Below the pieces are notes generated by a model. The model was not told the DNA's origin. It saw nothing but the letters and a program-made list of their open reading frames with translations, and did not search any database. Shown here in pieces: positions 32,011 to 44,690 of a stretch of 64,000 nt of DNA (the first letter of the stretch is position 1; every line of letters begins with the position of its first letter). The position numbers were made by a program, and so were the translations under genes. Source of the DNA: Phallusia mammillata (taxonomy: Eukaryota > Chordata > Ascidiacea > Phlebobranchia > Ascidiidae); NCBI GenBank assembly GCA_003260075.1, contig QLIY01000015.1:279724-343723 (forward strand). Direction: 5' to 3'.

Positions 32011-35005
32011 CATAATCTTCACCACCAGAGACAGCGACTACAAACGTACATATGGATTTTAACTTTTTCATCTTTCGTATTTTTTTGTGCAAAAAGCATC
32101 AAAAACATCCAAAAAACAAAACCATATTAACCACGTTTCTCATCATGCAAATTTCATGTAATGTTTAATGTTAGGTAACTGTGTGTATGACAACTCAAGA
32201 CTCGTTTAAGAAAAGTGTAACTTACCGGGTCAGAACTCCATCTATTTGGTATGACCGGTCTATATCCATCCACTGCAACTACTTTACGCATTTCCTCAAA
32301 ACTTGGGTCATAATTTACTACATCGTAGAAAGGTGGTTTCGCCTCCTCAACAATACCTGAGTTAGAAATGATGCTTTTGGAAATAACTTTTAAAAATTCG
32401 AAATTAATACGTAAAGCATATAGCTGGTTACAGTACTTAGTGTGTTAAAATATACACATAGCTAGCTGTTAGCGTTACTAGATACACAGAATCCTTTTAT
32501 AAACTTATAAACGAGCTTTAACCAGAAAGTATAAGCCCGAAACCTGGACCCTTTAAGGCAGTGGTCGGCAACCGCCGGTCCGCGAGGAGTTCGTTACCGG
32601 GCCGNTGCGAGCCGAAAAATAAGTAGTTGGGAGCCGCATGCGTCCCCGAAAACCGAGTTTGAGAATCACTGCTTTAAGCCCAATCAGACCCAAAAGTTGG
32701 ATTCAACAACGTGAAATGATGCTGAGCACAGTCAAGTCCAAATCCACCTCGCCACATTTAAACTTAAGCCTGAAAATGTACATTCTTGTGGGGGCGTAAC
32801 TTTACAGACAAATTCCATATCAGCAACTTTAAAACTTTCACCAACCTCCGCATACGCAGCGTCTTGCTATTTCCCACAGAACCAGAGCAAACGAATAAAC
32901 GTCGGCTTGCTTGAAGCATTCGAAGCTATAGGTGTTAAGAGTCTCTTCAAGAACCTAAAGAGAAGAGAATTGTTGTAAATCAGCCATCTACATGTAATCT
33001 AACTCAGAGTTTTTAAGCATGAGTCTCTAAAGTTTCACGTAATATTTTCAGTGGTTTCATGAGCTCTATGGGTTTTACGAGGTACGTCGTAAAAAAATAG
33101 GGAAAAATTTACTTCTATATATTTATGTGCTGGAAGCCGTGATAGTAATAACTACACGAGTCTGAACTTGTAACCATTATACTTACTTCCGGTGGCATAT
33201 AGCGCTTTGTCCCCACCCTGTGATTGTGTTTAGGAATCACAATCTTATCCTCGGTTGGGGAATGAGTAACAGCCAGACCTGAAAACAATCATATTAACAC
33301 ATGGATTTGCGTCTGGGTAATTTGATGAAATTATGGAAAGATACGATCCCTGATCATTTAAACAGGAGATTTCGTAAAGTGAAAATTAAGAAAAAAATGT
33401 GAAACTTACCTAGATCAGCAATACAACACGACAGATCATCCTTTACTAATATGTTCTTGCTCTTGATATCACGATGCGCGATAGCGTTCTTGCCCTGCCA
33501 CGGAAAAAGTATCGAAGTCAAATTTGTAACTTATTTGTACTTGCAAAGGAAGATTTAAAAGCAAAAGTTATAAAGGTGACAAAAGAGTTGAAAAAAATAC
33601 TAGCAGCTTCAAAAACGTCCCTGAATAATTCGGGGAGTAAAAGTTACGTAAAAATCTTAACAAGTACCAACTGGCAAAGTTTTTAGTATTTACAAATACC
33701 TTTTTACCCATAACACGATATCACAAAGCATTTTAACATTAATAAGAATACAATATAAAGTCTCATCGATGCAACCGTTGACAAGACATTCGCGATACAA
33801 GCCTGAACAGACAGACCCAACATTTTTTCAAAAAAGTCGCAGATTAAGGAATATATCCAACCAAAACAGCGCAAAAAGAGGTTAAGATAAAAATGCCCCT
33901 TGTGTTTGTTTAAAAAAATCTCAAAATAAAACAAATTAACTTACACAAGTTCCCAGTATATCAGTGTGCAGGTGCGCTATGCCGTTGGCAGCAGTCAGAC
34001 AAAGTTTTAACATTAAGTTCTTGTCCAGCTCCCGTCGTTGAAGAAATTCAAACAAGGATCCGTTCGGGTGATAGTACGACACCAGCCACATCTATAACAC
34101 ATAAAACATATAGTTTAGACCAGGGTTTCTGAAAAAAATACTACCTTTTCCCGATAAATATAATCCAGATTGCAGACAGTGCATACTGTTTTGACCCATA
34201 CAGCCTTATCAGTGCAGCTGGTGACAAGACATTGACCGTATAGGATTGCGTAGCCTTTCGTTTAATAATACCTTTACAGCGTAACAACTCTATAGAGATA
34301 AAACAGCTTAGATCCTATTGCAGTGATTTCGTATTGAGTCGACTAGCAATAGGGGGGTAGAATAAGAACAGACAACCAAGTATGACACTTCTGGGTCACT
34401 TCTGGTCGCGTTTCAAAATGTCATTTTCTGGGGGCTTTTGGGGGTACTGCTGGGTCATACGAGGTCAAACTTTTGATCACTAACTATCATTTGTGGACGC
34501 ATAATACTTTATATTATTTTCGTGTTTTTGAACTCACTTAAACAGTAATATAGAAAGCAAAAACAGAAGCTAATCGATCTCAGAATACTCGTAAAGGTCA
34601 AACTTTCAACAATACAACGTTGCCTTGTGCGCGAAAGCCGCAGGAAACGGCAAGGCGTCAGTCGAAACAAGTGCTTGGTGTGTTGGTAATTTGACCAGAC
34701 AGCCGACTGACGCCTGCTCGCAAGCCCACTGGCACCACCGTTTATTGATAAATAAGCGCTTTCCAGACATTGTGGAGCGCCGAACTGCGTGACTTTGCGG
34801 CCTGGGAAATGCTGTGGTACATGCTATGTGATACAGTTTTAAAGCATGGTGGTAAATTTTAATTTGATGGCAGGTATAAAATTTTATGGTGTTAAAGATT
34901 CTGACAAGAAACAAACAAGTGAATTTATCTGTAAAAAAACAAAACTTTTCCAAATATCTTTCATTTGAGATGACATGTGCAAAAAGGTATATTGGCTTGT
35001 TTTTT

Positions 35006-35079
<74 letters not shown>

Positions 35080-38000
35080 CACCATTTAAAACATTTTTCA
35101 GGATTACAAAAAACAGAACTGGGTTCTTTTGGACATTTCTTTTTACTTGTATTTTAAGTTTTTTTTATTATAGGGGCAAAAACACCAATCAAACCAATCT
35201 TAAAAACAACACAGTTAAAAAAATGTCATATAACACACCTGAGTTTCAGAATTTCTTGACGTCATGTCAGATGCAATGTATCCAAGTATGTTCGAGTGTC
35301 GCAGAAGAACTGTGTTGTATATTTCAGTTTCACGAGCCCATGATTGTTCATCACGGGAAGCAAAAACTTTGACAGCTACTAATTCTCCTTGCCATTTTCC
35401 CTTCCAAACTTCACCATAACGTCCTTTGCCTAAAAGAAAACCAAACCCAAGCATCAGTTACAGCAATTCAGTGTGTGGTTTTGCCACAAATATGTGGTTG
35501 ACAGGCTGAACATGTGGCCTAGACAAATTTTTGTGTAAGCAAGAGAGGTGATGCAAATATTCAAACCAACATTCGGTTAAAATGAGCCCTTACAATGTAA
35601 AGTTTTGTACATAATTGTTCTTGTATATAAAGGTCTCGACAACAAGTAAATTTAGCTTTGGGGGGTAAACATAAAACGAAGCATTTTAGCCATGCAGAGA
35701 TTGGTGTGTAAAAAAAGTTAAAAAAGTAGGGCTGTAACTCAATCAGTAAAGTTTGTACTTGACATTACACCTTACAAAAGGAAAGATCTTTTTGTTTTAT
35801 GTATCTAACAAAACAAACAAACTAGATACGCACAAATAAATTGATACACTTGATACATAACCAAAATCGAACGATGCTCTGATGATTTGGTTTCTTTTAG
35901 TCACTGTGGTAATCAAATTATGGAGAGTTTTAGCTCAATGAATTTAGGTTCAAAATAAATGTCAAACATAATAATTTTTCAGCATTCAATAATATGGTTA
36001 TATTTTGTCCTTGTTCTTTAGTTAATGATTGTCTGAATTGAATGTCCCTGCCCTTACTTAGGAACATGTTTACAAAATCTTGACATCACAAATTCTTTCT
36101 GGATTAAAGCAGTAAAAATACACTTTACCGAGTGTTGTAAAACTCACCTACACATGTAAGCAACTGAATTTGTCTTGCCATCGTTCGTTGGACAAGAAAA
36201 GGTAGACCTGAACCACTCCCAGATGTAGCTGAATTCATCCAATCCTATAACAGAGAAATATGCTGTTTGTTTTATTTTTATCCTAGATGGGTGGGTAATG
36301 TCTGAATGTGTTACGCTCATAATCATTCCCCTTTTAAGTTGCCTGTGTTAAGTCCCTTGACTAATTATTATTTGATTTTATGGATTTCAAGTTAGTTCAA
36401 CCCACCGGGTTCAACCGGGCTGGAGCATTGCTGCATAAGTTTATTTCTTAAGAAAACATGAGTCCAAGACAGGATTAGAACCCACATCCTAGTGAACACA
36501 AGGCAGTTGCACTAACCACAAGGCCCTCCAAACAACTATGTTAAACCCATCTTGTTTTGTTTTATTGCTGTTTTGTAACACACAGGGGTAGTTACAGCCA
36601 GTGTAGCTGAGACAGGATTAGAACACACAACCTTGTGAACATACGGGTTGTGCTGACCAAGCAGTCATTTTATTGACAAGTTTAAACTCATGCTGCTGTT
36701 TAATAGCACACATAGGAACTTACAGCCAATGTGCTGTCCCCAATGTTAGTAGTTCGAAGTCCACCCTCCAATCTTCCAGCTTCTCTTTGATCTTCGATTT
36801 CCTAGAAATACAGGAAAAACATGTTAAGAACACTTCTTTCTTATGCTATGTTGACCAATGTTTGCTGGTTGACGTCAGAATATTTTACCTGCATTCTTTT
36901 CTGATGGAATCGTCTCACAAAATATATCACGATGGCCGACACAAAAAAGAAAGTAAAAAAGAGAGACAGGATAATTGCAATAAGAGTTGTAGAATTTCCA
37001 GTTGACGGTTCTTCAACTAAACACAGAATTCAGTTTCATGTCATTTGCTGTAAAGCACTAACATTTTCTACTAAGTGTTAACCTACAAAATAACACATTT
37101 ACACATGTGATTTTACATACCTTAAAAATAGCAACCTGAATAGTTTTTTGCAGGGGGGGGGGTGGTTCTTCAACTAAACACAGAATTCAGTTTCATGTCA
37201 TTTGCTGTAAAACACTAACATTTTCTACTAAGTGTTGACATAACCTACAAAATAACACATTTACATATGTGATTTTACATACCTTAAAAATAGCAACCTG
37301 AATAGTTTTTTGCAACCAGAAGTGATATAGGTACACAAACAATGTTTATTTATTGACACACAAACTTCCCCAAAATAAAAGGGCTACATAAAAAAGCAAG
37401 CAGGTTTTGTTGCACATGGAAACTGGGGGGGGGGAAACTTCCCCAAAAGAAAAGGGCTACATAAAAAAGCAAGCAGGTTTTGTTGCACATGGAAACTTAC
37501 CTGGTGGGGTCAAGGTTGGGTGGAGATTTTCATTGCAAAGATGACTCGTGCAACATACAATCGCAATCTTGCCCTCAACAGAACATGTAAATCTTACTAG
37601 TTCACTTGAACTCAAGCAACCTTTAATGATCTTTGACCTGTGTGACAGTTATATAACATTTAACAATTGTCAATTAAAGTTACCAACCCAGGTTTTGCTA
37701 CCATTAATGTACATTTTGTCATGAGTTGAGTTTATTTGATCGGGCAAAATGGTAGCGACACAATTGCACTAAAATATTCACCAAGCCGGAAATAGCTGCA
37801 CAATGTTTAGACGTTAAAAAGCGAGACAAAGTTAATAGCACAATTGGTGGATAAATGGTAGACGCACTGTAGCTAAACCGTCTTAAATAGATGAACTTAA
37901 TTTTCACCGAAATTCAAAAAATATAGTTTTAAGTCAAAATTTGGAACATACTTACTCTGGGTAGTCAGTGTTGAGATACGAATAACAAGACTGGGCAGTT

Positions 38001-38598
38001 TCACAATACCCATCTTCAGTACAAACATGTTGATGTTCTTCCTTTTGGTCACAGATACAATGAAATACTACATCATCCTTTGAAAAGAGTTAGTTTGGTT
38101 AAAAAAACTAAAACACAATGCCTAAATGGACTTGATTTGTTGTAGTTTACCCTCCCAATTGGATCTGGATATATTATATCTTGGTTATCTGAGAAGATAT
38201 CTTGTAAACTATGACTTGAGTTGTCAACAAAGTCTGGAACAATGAACTTGGTTCCTGCAAACAAAAAATAATTTTAAACTGTCTGGTTTCCTGGCAAACA
38301 TCTGGTTATTTAAAGTTCTTATTGAGAGCCAAAACTAATTTAAACCAGGTGTAACCAGCATAAAAAATATAAAAGTTAGCCTCATTATGCTAGAAAGGAT
38401 TTTATATTTAACAAAGTGCAATTGGATATCACACCAGTAATGATGATCTGGGTTTCTTTCAGTATTACTTAATATCAGGCTTTCTTTCAAAGTCAGTTGT
38501 TTTGTAAATAACTCACCATTTTTTACAGCGAAAGTTGATGCAAAAACAGAAATATTGTTCAACAAACACAGGGGTAGTAGCAGAACAACTTGCCACAT
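30526..38598 (-). CDS. Type I BMP/activin receptor serine/threonine kinase (ALK1/ALK2 class)
   Basis: Single-pass receptor kinase that binds BMP-family ligands with a type II receptor and phosphorylates SMAD1/5-class effectors. Minus-strand exons: 38517-38598, 38151-38254, 37956-38077, 37501-37637, 36889-37016, 36724-36801, 36148-36244, 35239-35429, 33945-34091, 33410-33494, 33187-33278, 32846-32954, 32226-32356, 31907-32037, 30526-30639. The first 13 give 501 in-frame codons. Seen in order: signal peptide [15 protein letters not shown]; Cys-rich ectodomain ending in the family hallmark CCTSHLCN; transmembrane helix; [10 protein letters not shown] domain [18 protein letters not shown]; glycine loop GKGRYGEVW; catalytic K in VAVKVF; L45 loop [12 protein letters not shown], which places it with ALK1/ALK2 rather than ALK3/ALK6; [18 protein letters not shown]. 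Exon 14 is interrupted by a poly-G run. The last exon adds about 37 residues beyond the usual kinase end. Start chosen at the ATG that opens the signal peptide. Confidence 0.93.
30793..30989. mobile_element. hAT subfamily A element nested in the 30666-31189 element
   Basis: Starts CAGTGGTTCCCAACC and ends GGTTGGGAACCACTG. The target duplication gcctaact is perfect (30785-30792 and 30990-30997) and lies inside the older element, so insertion order is clear. A 37-base C-run (30857-30893) interrupts it. Confidence 0.92.
30857..30893. repeat. 37-C run, probable gap placeholder
   Basis: Interrupts the nested hAT element 30793-30989, which is shorter than its relatives and lacks their central blocks. 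Confidence 0.7.
31198..31640. mobile_element. Broken hAT subfamily A element
   Basis: Starts CAATGGTTCCCTGCCGGGG directly after the target duplication of the 30666 element. Blocks gggaatataacctgtgatgtt and tggttcagcatctac match the 23206 unit. It is interrupted by a C-run with duplicated arms and by foreign sequence ending at an ambiguous base (31492). No right terminus was found; the end given is approximate. Confidence 0.5.
31246..31414. repeat. Unmerged overlap around C-run 31325-31334 (last C-run)
   Basis: The arm 31246-31324 recurs at 31335-31414. This is the rightmost C-run of the window. Confidence 0.85.
31759..31786. repeat. CT/AT microsatellite
   Basis: A run of CT dinucleotides passes directly into AT dinucleotides. 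It lies in the last intron of the BMP receptor gene. Confidence 0.8.
31907..32037 (-). other. BMP receptor exon 14, coding sequence interrupted by a 72-G run
   Basis: The exon starts after a tttgtag acceptor with SLSLVVKIM and ends with [10 protein letters not shown] before CAG/GTAAAT. These align with the two ends of the kinase segment TLTSLAKLMK...KKTL of ALK2-type receptors. Between them 16 residues plus one base (49 nt) are expected, but 72 G bases stand there and the exon length stops being a whole number of codons. The real bases are missing from this sequence. Confidence 0.85.
31937..32008. repeat. 72-G run replacing coding sequence
   Basis: First run on the G side of the window. It lies within BMP receptor exon 14, between two segments that encode conserved kinase residues. 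Confidence 0.9.
32559..32671. mobile_element. Very short hAT-type element
   Basis: Starts CAGTGGTCGGCAACCGCCGG and ends GAGTTTGAGAATCACTG. Flanking 8-mers ctttaagg (32551-32558) and ctttaagc (32672-32679) match at 7 of 8. An ambiguous base lies inside at 32605, so internal sequence may be missing. Confidence 0.75.
35008..35078. repeat. 71-G run, probable gap placeholder
   Basis: Lies in the intron after BMP receptor exon 8. No duplicated flanks. Confidence 0.75.
36440..36660 (-). repeat. Two reverse-oriented SINE head fragments
   Basis: On the minus strand, GTGGTTAGTGCAACTG followed by GTGGGTTCTAATCCTGTC resembles A-box and B-box. A second diverged copy lies at 36580-36660. Both are in intron 6 of the BMP receptor gene. 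Confidence 0.6.
37005..37314. repeat. Unmerged overlap around G-run 37153-37162
   Basis: The arm 37005-37152 recurs at 37163-37314, repeating the splice acceptor and the first bases of BMP receptor exon 5. Only the 37016 copy continues into the exon. Confidence 0.85.
37365..37496. repeat. Unmerged overlap around G-run 37425-37434
   Basis: The arm 37365-37424 recurs at 37434-37496, immediately beside the donor of BMP receptor exon 4. Confidence 0.85.
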
Positions 38599-40936
38599 TC
38601 TCAAATGTAACAAAGCCTAAATATAAACCTGAGAACCAATAAAAAATATAGCAAACCTTGCCTTACACAAATAACACCAGAAAACAACTCAATGAACAAA
38701 AATGCAAATGTTTCTGAACAGATTAATTGGCAAAACAATTGACGCGCTTGAGTGAGCAGTATCTGTTACGCACCACTAAACATTAACACCGAGCATATTT
38801 TTTTTAGAAATTATGTTACAAGGCATTGTTCGCTTTGAAATGTGCTATCTATTGAATTTATGCTTGTGATAAACCTAATAAAATGCAATACTTAAAAATA
38901 AAAATGCTCTTATTTTTACGTTGTGCGTCAAAAAATTAAGGTTGAACTTTGACCCTCACGCAAGGGCATTTGGAATATCAAGGACAAATCTGAAACAAGC
39001 TGGTTGAAGTAAACAAGGATTTTGAACGAAAATTGTTTGTTTATGCATTTGTTCATGCGGTTAAAGTGAAAAATCTATTAACTGCAATTACTTTGAAGGT
39101 TATCCGTCACCAATCAAGCGAAATACAGGTACGAAATTTGTTTTTTTGTGTATTATTAATGTTTTTTACAGTGTTATAACACCTATAGGTGCTGTACCGA
39201 CAAAAATAGCATTTCTAATGCTCTACAAAGAATTTAAAAACAATCTTGTTTGTTCGGCTTCGGTAGAGCAAAAAAAAAACAACGTTTGGAAATTAATTTG
39301 TTGTGAAGCTGCCAGAAACGTTATCCAGTACATTTTGTAAAGTAAGTAAACCATTTAGGCAAAAACTAGCCCAGCATTTCAACAAGAAACGCAAACGACA
39401 ACTAACTAAAGCTGCAGGCAAAACGATGCTGAAGGCAGAACCTTGCGTGTAAAATGCGTTGATTACTCGTTTTGATCACGTCGAACGTCTTGCGAACAAG
39501 CAACTGCATGTAAAGCAACTGTTTTCAGTAAGTGATACTTTTTACTAGACTCTTCCACTGACATTAGAAGAACTTTGACACTATTTGCAATTTTATGAAC
39601 AGAAGTATTTTCATGTTGAATGTTAAAGGATGTTTTTGTAGGGACGTGAAACTGCTGGAGCACAGAACAATTTTCTTCAATCAGTAGATGTATACACAGT
39701 TCTTTGTTGCACCATCTTTTGACCACAAGTGTAGGCAATGTTTAAATGGAAATGTTTTTGTATCAAGTTGTTTTAGAAAATGAATGTGAAAACGAAAAAC
39801 ACGGTAACATGTGCAGTAAACGTAAGTTTCGTACATATCTGTATATGTAGGCTATAAAGTTGATTTCTCCCATTTACCACTATGGTACAGTTGACCTACA
39901 CTGCAGTTGACAAAGAAAATTGGTTTCAACCCCATTTGGTTGTGTGGCATTTGAAGTTTGGAACATCAAGGAAATCTTTACAAGTGGAAATGTTTGAAAT
40001 GGGTAGGTCTGTAATTATAATTTCCTTAAACATAGAATTGTTGAGCAACCGCGACTCCAACAAGACAAAATAACTTCACGGATAATGTTGCGGTAAGTGG
40101 GCTACACAAAGTCAAAAGTTCAAGTTGGACTTTCGTCACAAGTTTGTTCGTTCGACATGAAAAGTATCTTGCCTTGTGGTGTTTGGACCGTTCTTGTAGC
40201 AACCAGCACTATACTAACGAATGTGGTGGTGCGGTGGTTGGCAATTTTGGTTGGACGAAAAAGCACCATTTCTAATTTTGACACGCCTAGTAAAAAATCT
40301 TGTGCCTTTGCTGGGAAGAGTACGATGCAAGTTATAATGCTTTGTTGCCCCACGAGTATGAACTGAGCTTACCCACACAAAACGTACAAGTAAAAACTAC
40401 ATATCGATCTGTTCAACACCTTGATTCATATGAGCTTATCTAAATCGAAATGCAGTATACATATTGCTTATTGGTTTGTAAATTAAAAAAAAAACTATAT
40501 TCAATATATTGGGTCTGGTCAAACACAAACATCCCTATACCGACAAAACTTTAAAATGGCAATAATAATTGACCGTGGGCCTGTTAAGCAACTAGACTGG
40601 TAAGACTAAGAGTGGGTGGACATGTGTATGCATTTTACTTGATCTAACGCACTGGTTCTCAAATTGATAAAGGTACTTTGGACCGCATACGTTTAATTGA
40701 TGGCTAAATGGTTAGTGCAATCGTCTATTGAAAAGGTTGTGAGTTGTTTTATTACTCTCCCGTTTGCGTTTCCCTGAGCAAAATATTTTCGGCGTTGATC
40801 AAACTTTATGGGTTCATTGTACCAAATCACCAACATCCCAAACACGAACAAATAATAAACAAACTTGCAATGAGGTGGGTTGCTGCAGTGGATTGATTGT
40901 GAGCATACCGAGTTAATGATGTCTCCGCCCACCAAT

Positions 40937-41115
40937 AATGGAAATAAAACATACAAACATTTTTAAAGGTTGCAGTCTGTGATCCCACAAACCAATATTG
41001 CATACATAGGCTATTGGAAACACAGATAAAAAAAAAAACTTAAAACCGGGGGGGGGGGAATGGAAATAAAACATACATAGGCTATTTGGAACACAGATAA
41101 AAAAACTTAAAACCC
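40937..41115. repeat. Unmerged overlap around G-run 41048-41058
   Basis: The block aatggaaataaaacatac and the following sequence occur on both sides; the right copy lacks an internal stretch. Confidence 0.75.
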
Positions 41116-41783
41116 ATGATGTATGCCTAGGCCTAAAGTATCGTTGTATAATACTCGTTCAGTCATTGCGTAACATATAGCGAAGTAAAACATAAAAAGG
41201 CATATGCCAAGAGCCGCGTTATATAAAGCCTTTGTAACTGTAGACGCCAATCAGAGTAACTATAAATTTTGCATGCAAATAAGACCTTCCCTGTGTGTGC
41301 CGACAGTCGGTGTAATCGATTTGTTTAAACAATAAAACTTCTACCGATCTGCATAATAGTATCAAGAACAATTTGTGCAAAGCTTGGTTGTAGCAGTTCT
41401 TACACATTTGCTGTGAAAAGTCGACAAATGTCAGTTTGCACTTTTAAACTAGGCTAGAGATTTTCCTAAAAACGGTATGTATGAAGCACATGTAGGCATA
41501 GCAATTTATTAAGTGGATTTTTGTATGGAATATAAATTTCCGGCCAGGTTTTCAGGTCGGATTAGGGCTTGAGGTTAAATAAAACGAACTTGACTTGAAC
41601 CAAACTTTACACTTGGCAACTTCTGTGCCGCAATTTCACCAACTTTTGAGCCTTGCTTTTCAAAACTCAAGGTGCGAGCCCCGTAGGTTATCTCTGATTA
41701 AGTTAGTGGGTAATGACTGTTTCGCTAATGAACATAGCGTGGTATGTTGGCGTATAAGAAGCCGCATCATAATTGATAATCCC

Positions 41784-42109
41784 TGTGGTTTTGTCTTAAA
41801 GTGTGGATTCGTGCCAAAGGGTTTGCATAGATTGTTTTTCGCGGCATGCGATACGATTATGGCTTTGGCTCACGGACGTTTTAATCCCCTGCCGCAATTG
41901 CAGATTGAATTGGCGGTATTTTGTTATGAAGGTAAATTTATGGGGGGGGGGAGTGGTTTTGTCTTAAAGTGTGGATTCGTGCCAAATGGTTTGCATAGAT
42001 TGTGTTTCGCGGCATGCGATACGATTATGGGTTTGGCTCAAGGACGTTTTAATCTCCTAAGCAATTGCAGAGTGAATTGGCGGTATTTTGTTATGAAGGT
42101 AAATTTATT
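41784..42109. repeat. Unmerged overlap around G-run 41942-41951
   Basis: The arm 41784-41941 recurs at about 41954-42109 with several substitutions. It makes an open frame look internally repeated. Confidence 0.85.
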
Positions 42110-42334
42110 TAGGGCTTTGGTTTAATTTAAAGCAAAGCTAGTTAGAAAAAGGCGTAAGACGCCAGGCCCATTGAAGGTGTTGTACCGAACCAAGCTGGTC
42201 TCCCAAGCATTCCCACAAGGTGCACGAGCGCTTTAGGGCTGATTAAAACGGATAGACAAAAGTTTCAGAGCAGTTAAAGTTTATTGTCGGTTTGTTTTTC
42301 TTTCAAGGTAGTGTTTTACTGAAACTTTGAAACC

Positions 42335-42502
42335 CATGTTGTTAGACAGCTCTGGGAATATAACCTGTGAAGTTGGTAAAATACCCAATTTCAAATGATC
42401 TTAATGTGGTTAAAAGCATTTACTATGTAGTCTACCGGGGAGGAATGATAGTGTTTTAAATTTATATTTAAGGAATTTGTCGATAAAGGTTGGGAACCAC
42501 TG
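42335..42502. mobile_element. hAT subfamily A fragment, right part
   Basis: Shares gggaatataacctgtgaagtt and the terminal AAGGTTGGGAACCACTG with the other subfamily A copies. No left terminus was seen. Confidence 0.6.
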
Positions 42503-43252
42503 CTCAAGCCTTATATTTATCTCCACGAGCCTAATCTTTTGAAAAACAAAAGTGTAAAAGACTTCTGTAATATATTTTGTGGATTGTGATTTGAGTTGGA
42601 TCATTTAGTTTTTTCAAAACTTTGAAACGTGGACTTAGTGAACTTTTTGTTGAAATCTAACAAGGCTATCTTTGCACGACCTTTTGACACGAATGCATTC
42701 TTTACGGGCTTGTGTTGTCACAAAATTGACGTTTCCCTATTCTGACGTTTGGCTGCGTGGTGCAAAGTTGTCACGTATACGTTTCAACTAACAATTACCG
42801 CTGCAAAAAAACATTGTTTGATAGTTCTCTTAAAATATAACTTTGGTTTAGTTCTAGCTTGTTTTGAAGTAGGTTTGTTTAATGAAAGAAAAAAACCTTC
42901 AATCTGTGTTCATTTGAGTTAAGTTCGGTTTATTTCGCTACACAATTGCACTAAAACAATCACCGAGCTGGAAATAGCTACTTAACGTTGAAACGTTATG
43001 GAGTGCAAAAAAGGGATGCCTCAATTTGTGGATCTTGACTAAACGCGTTGCTATCAATGAGTGATTAATCAGGGAATCAATGAGTACAAAATTGCGTGAC
43101 AGTCAGCTATTAAAGTGGCCTTTGAGGTTCAGTATATTATACCCTGGGTGCACGACCGACAGACGGTCCTTGCAAATTTAATGCGTGTATACCAAACATT
43201 GTTTATCGATATCGTGGGGCGTTTAGGGACAAGAGGGGATTTAGAGGGTGAG

Positions 43253-43670
43253 TCAGTTACCTGTACATAGTGCTTCAAAATGAAATACTGGTCTCTATGG
43301 AATCATATAAGCGATATTGCTGTGTGGCCGTTTATAGTTGCGTGGTACTCTGGAGCCGTTTTGGTGAATTTGTATCGTAACCGTCGGTAGATTAGTTTTA
43401 GATTTTCCTGGCTGTAGAATCAAATGACTTGCGTTGTACAAATGGGTTTGTTTTAAGGGGGGGGGGTACAGAGTTACCTGTACATAGTGCTTCAAAATGA
43501 AATACTGATATCTATGGAATCATATAAGCGATATTGTGTGGCCGTTTATGGTTGCGTGGTACTCTGGAACCGTTTTGGTGAATTTGTATCGTAACTGTCG
43601 GTAGATTAGTTTTAGATTTTCGTGGCTGTAGAATCAAATGACTTGCGTTGTACAAATGGGTTTGTTTTAA
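43253..43670. repeat. Unmerged overlap around G-run 43457-43466
   Basis: The arm 43253-43456 recurs at about 43470-43670; this is the longest overlap of the series. Confidence 0.85.
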
Positions 43671-44569
43671 GATTTTGCAAACATCTTTGAAGAAGTTGTC
43701 ATGTTCGTATTTTGTTCTTTTGCGAAACAAAGTGTATGGTGAATGTGTTTTTATTTATGATATAATCAAGATTTAGATAGTTTTGTTTTTTCGCCTCGTG
43801 TTTTGTAAAACAAACCTAATAAAATTATTTTCCAACTTAAGTTAGGAACATTTTGTTACTAGCCTTGTTGCATATTTGAAACAATTAAAAACTGATTTGT
43901 TCGAAGGGTTTTTCGACATTTGGGTAAAGCGTGGTTTAACTTAGGTTTCAATAAAACAGACTTGATTGGGGCCTGACTTTATACTTAGCCTCATTTGTGC
44001 CGCAATTTTAGCATGTGGACTTTGCTTTTTAAAATGTTTGCCGTTTTTGGTCGGGTTCATGTCCGCCTCCAACTCTATTCTAGCTACTACTGATGAATTG
44101 TTTTCCTGCGTTTTAATGTGGCTCATCAAACGTTTTAAAGAAAGCCATAAACCGCCCAATTTCGCCACCAGGCATAAACAAACTTTTAATACGGGCTGCG
44201 ACATGAAAAATTCAAAAGTTCATTTTCACGACTATTATCATTCACCTTAGACTTTGCATGACAAGCTGAATATATTACTTGCTCGGTGTAACATGAAACC
44301 CGGTCGTCGTAATCGATCATCGGCTGTTTGTTGATAATTTGCCAAGTGAAGTGAGTGTCGCGCGTGGAACAGAGTATATTGGATTCAGTGTGAAATGTTT
44401 TGAGTTTGGGCATGTTGTGTAACAATGTGAGCTTATCTGCTCAAAATTTGTTGCGTCATATAGTTTAATATGACGACACTTTGATGTCATTTTTTTGGAT
44501 GTACGTTATTTACGTATGTCAAATTTAGTGCAAAATATATTGTGTGAATACAGAATGTTTTTAAGTTTG

Positions 44570-44690
44570 ATGGTGAAAATATCGACCCAAATCGAAGTAA
44601 AGAGCGACATGCTTTATTTTTCTCAAACGTTTCGGCAAATGTTCATGCCATCATCAGTGACATGAAGGCCCCTTTAGTTACATCGTTTAT
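44570..44690. mobile_element. Fold-back MITE, family B, one-armed copy
   Basis: Contains AGAGCGACATGCTTTATT, CTCAAACGTTTCGGCAAAT and GCCATCATCAGTGACATGAA in the family order. No partner arm was found. Confidence 0.55.

Noticed and set aside
40097-40366. 89-codon open frame with hydrophobic segments
   Set aside because: Short, unconserved by eye, mirrored by an open frame on the opposite strand, and without exon or promoter context.
41595-42125. 176-codon open frame with an internal protein repeat
   Set aside because: The repeat is created by a duplicated assembly overlap around a G-run; no family similarity is seen.
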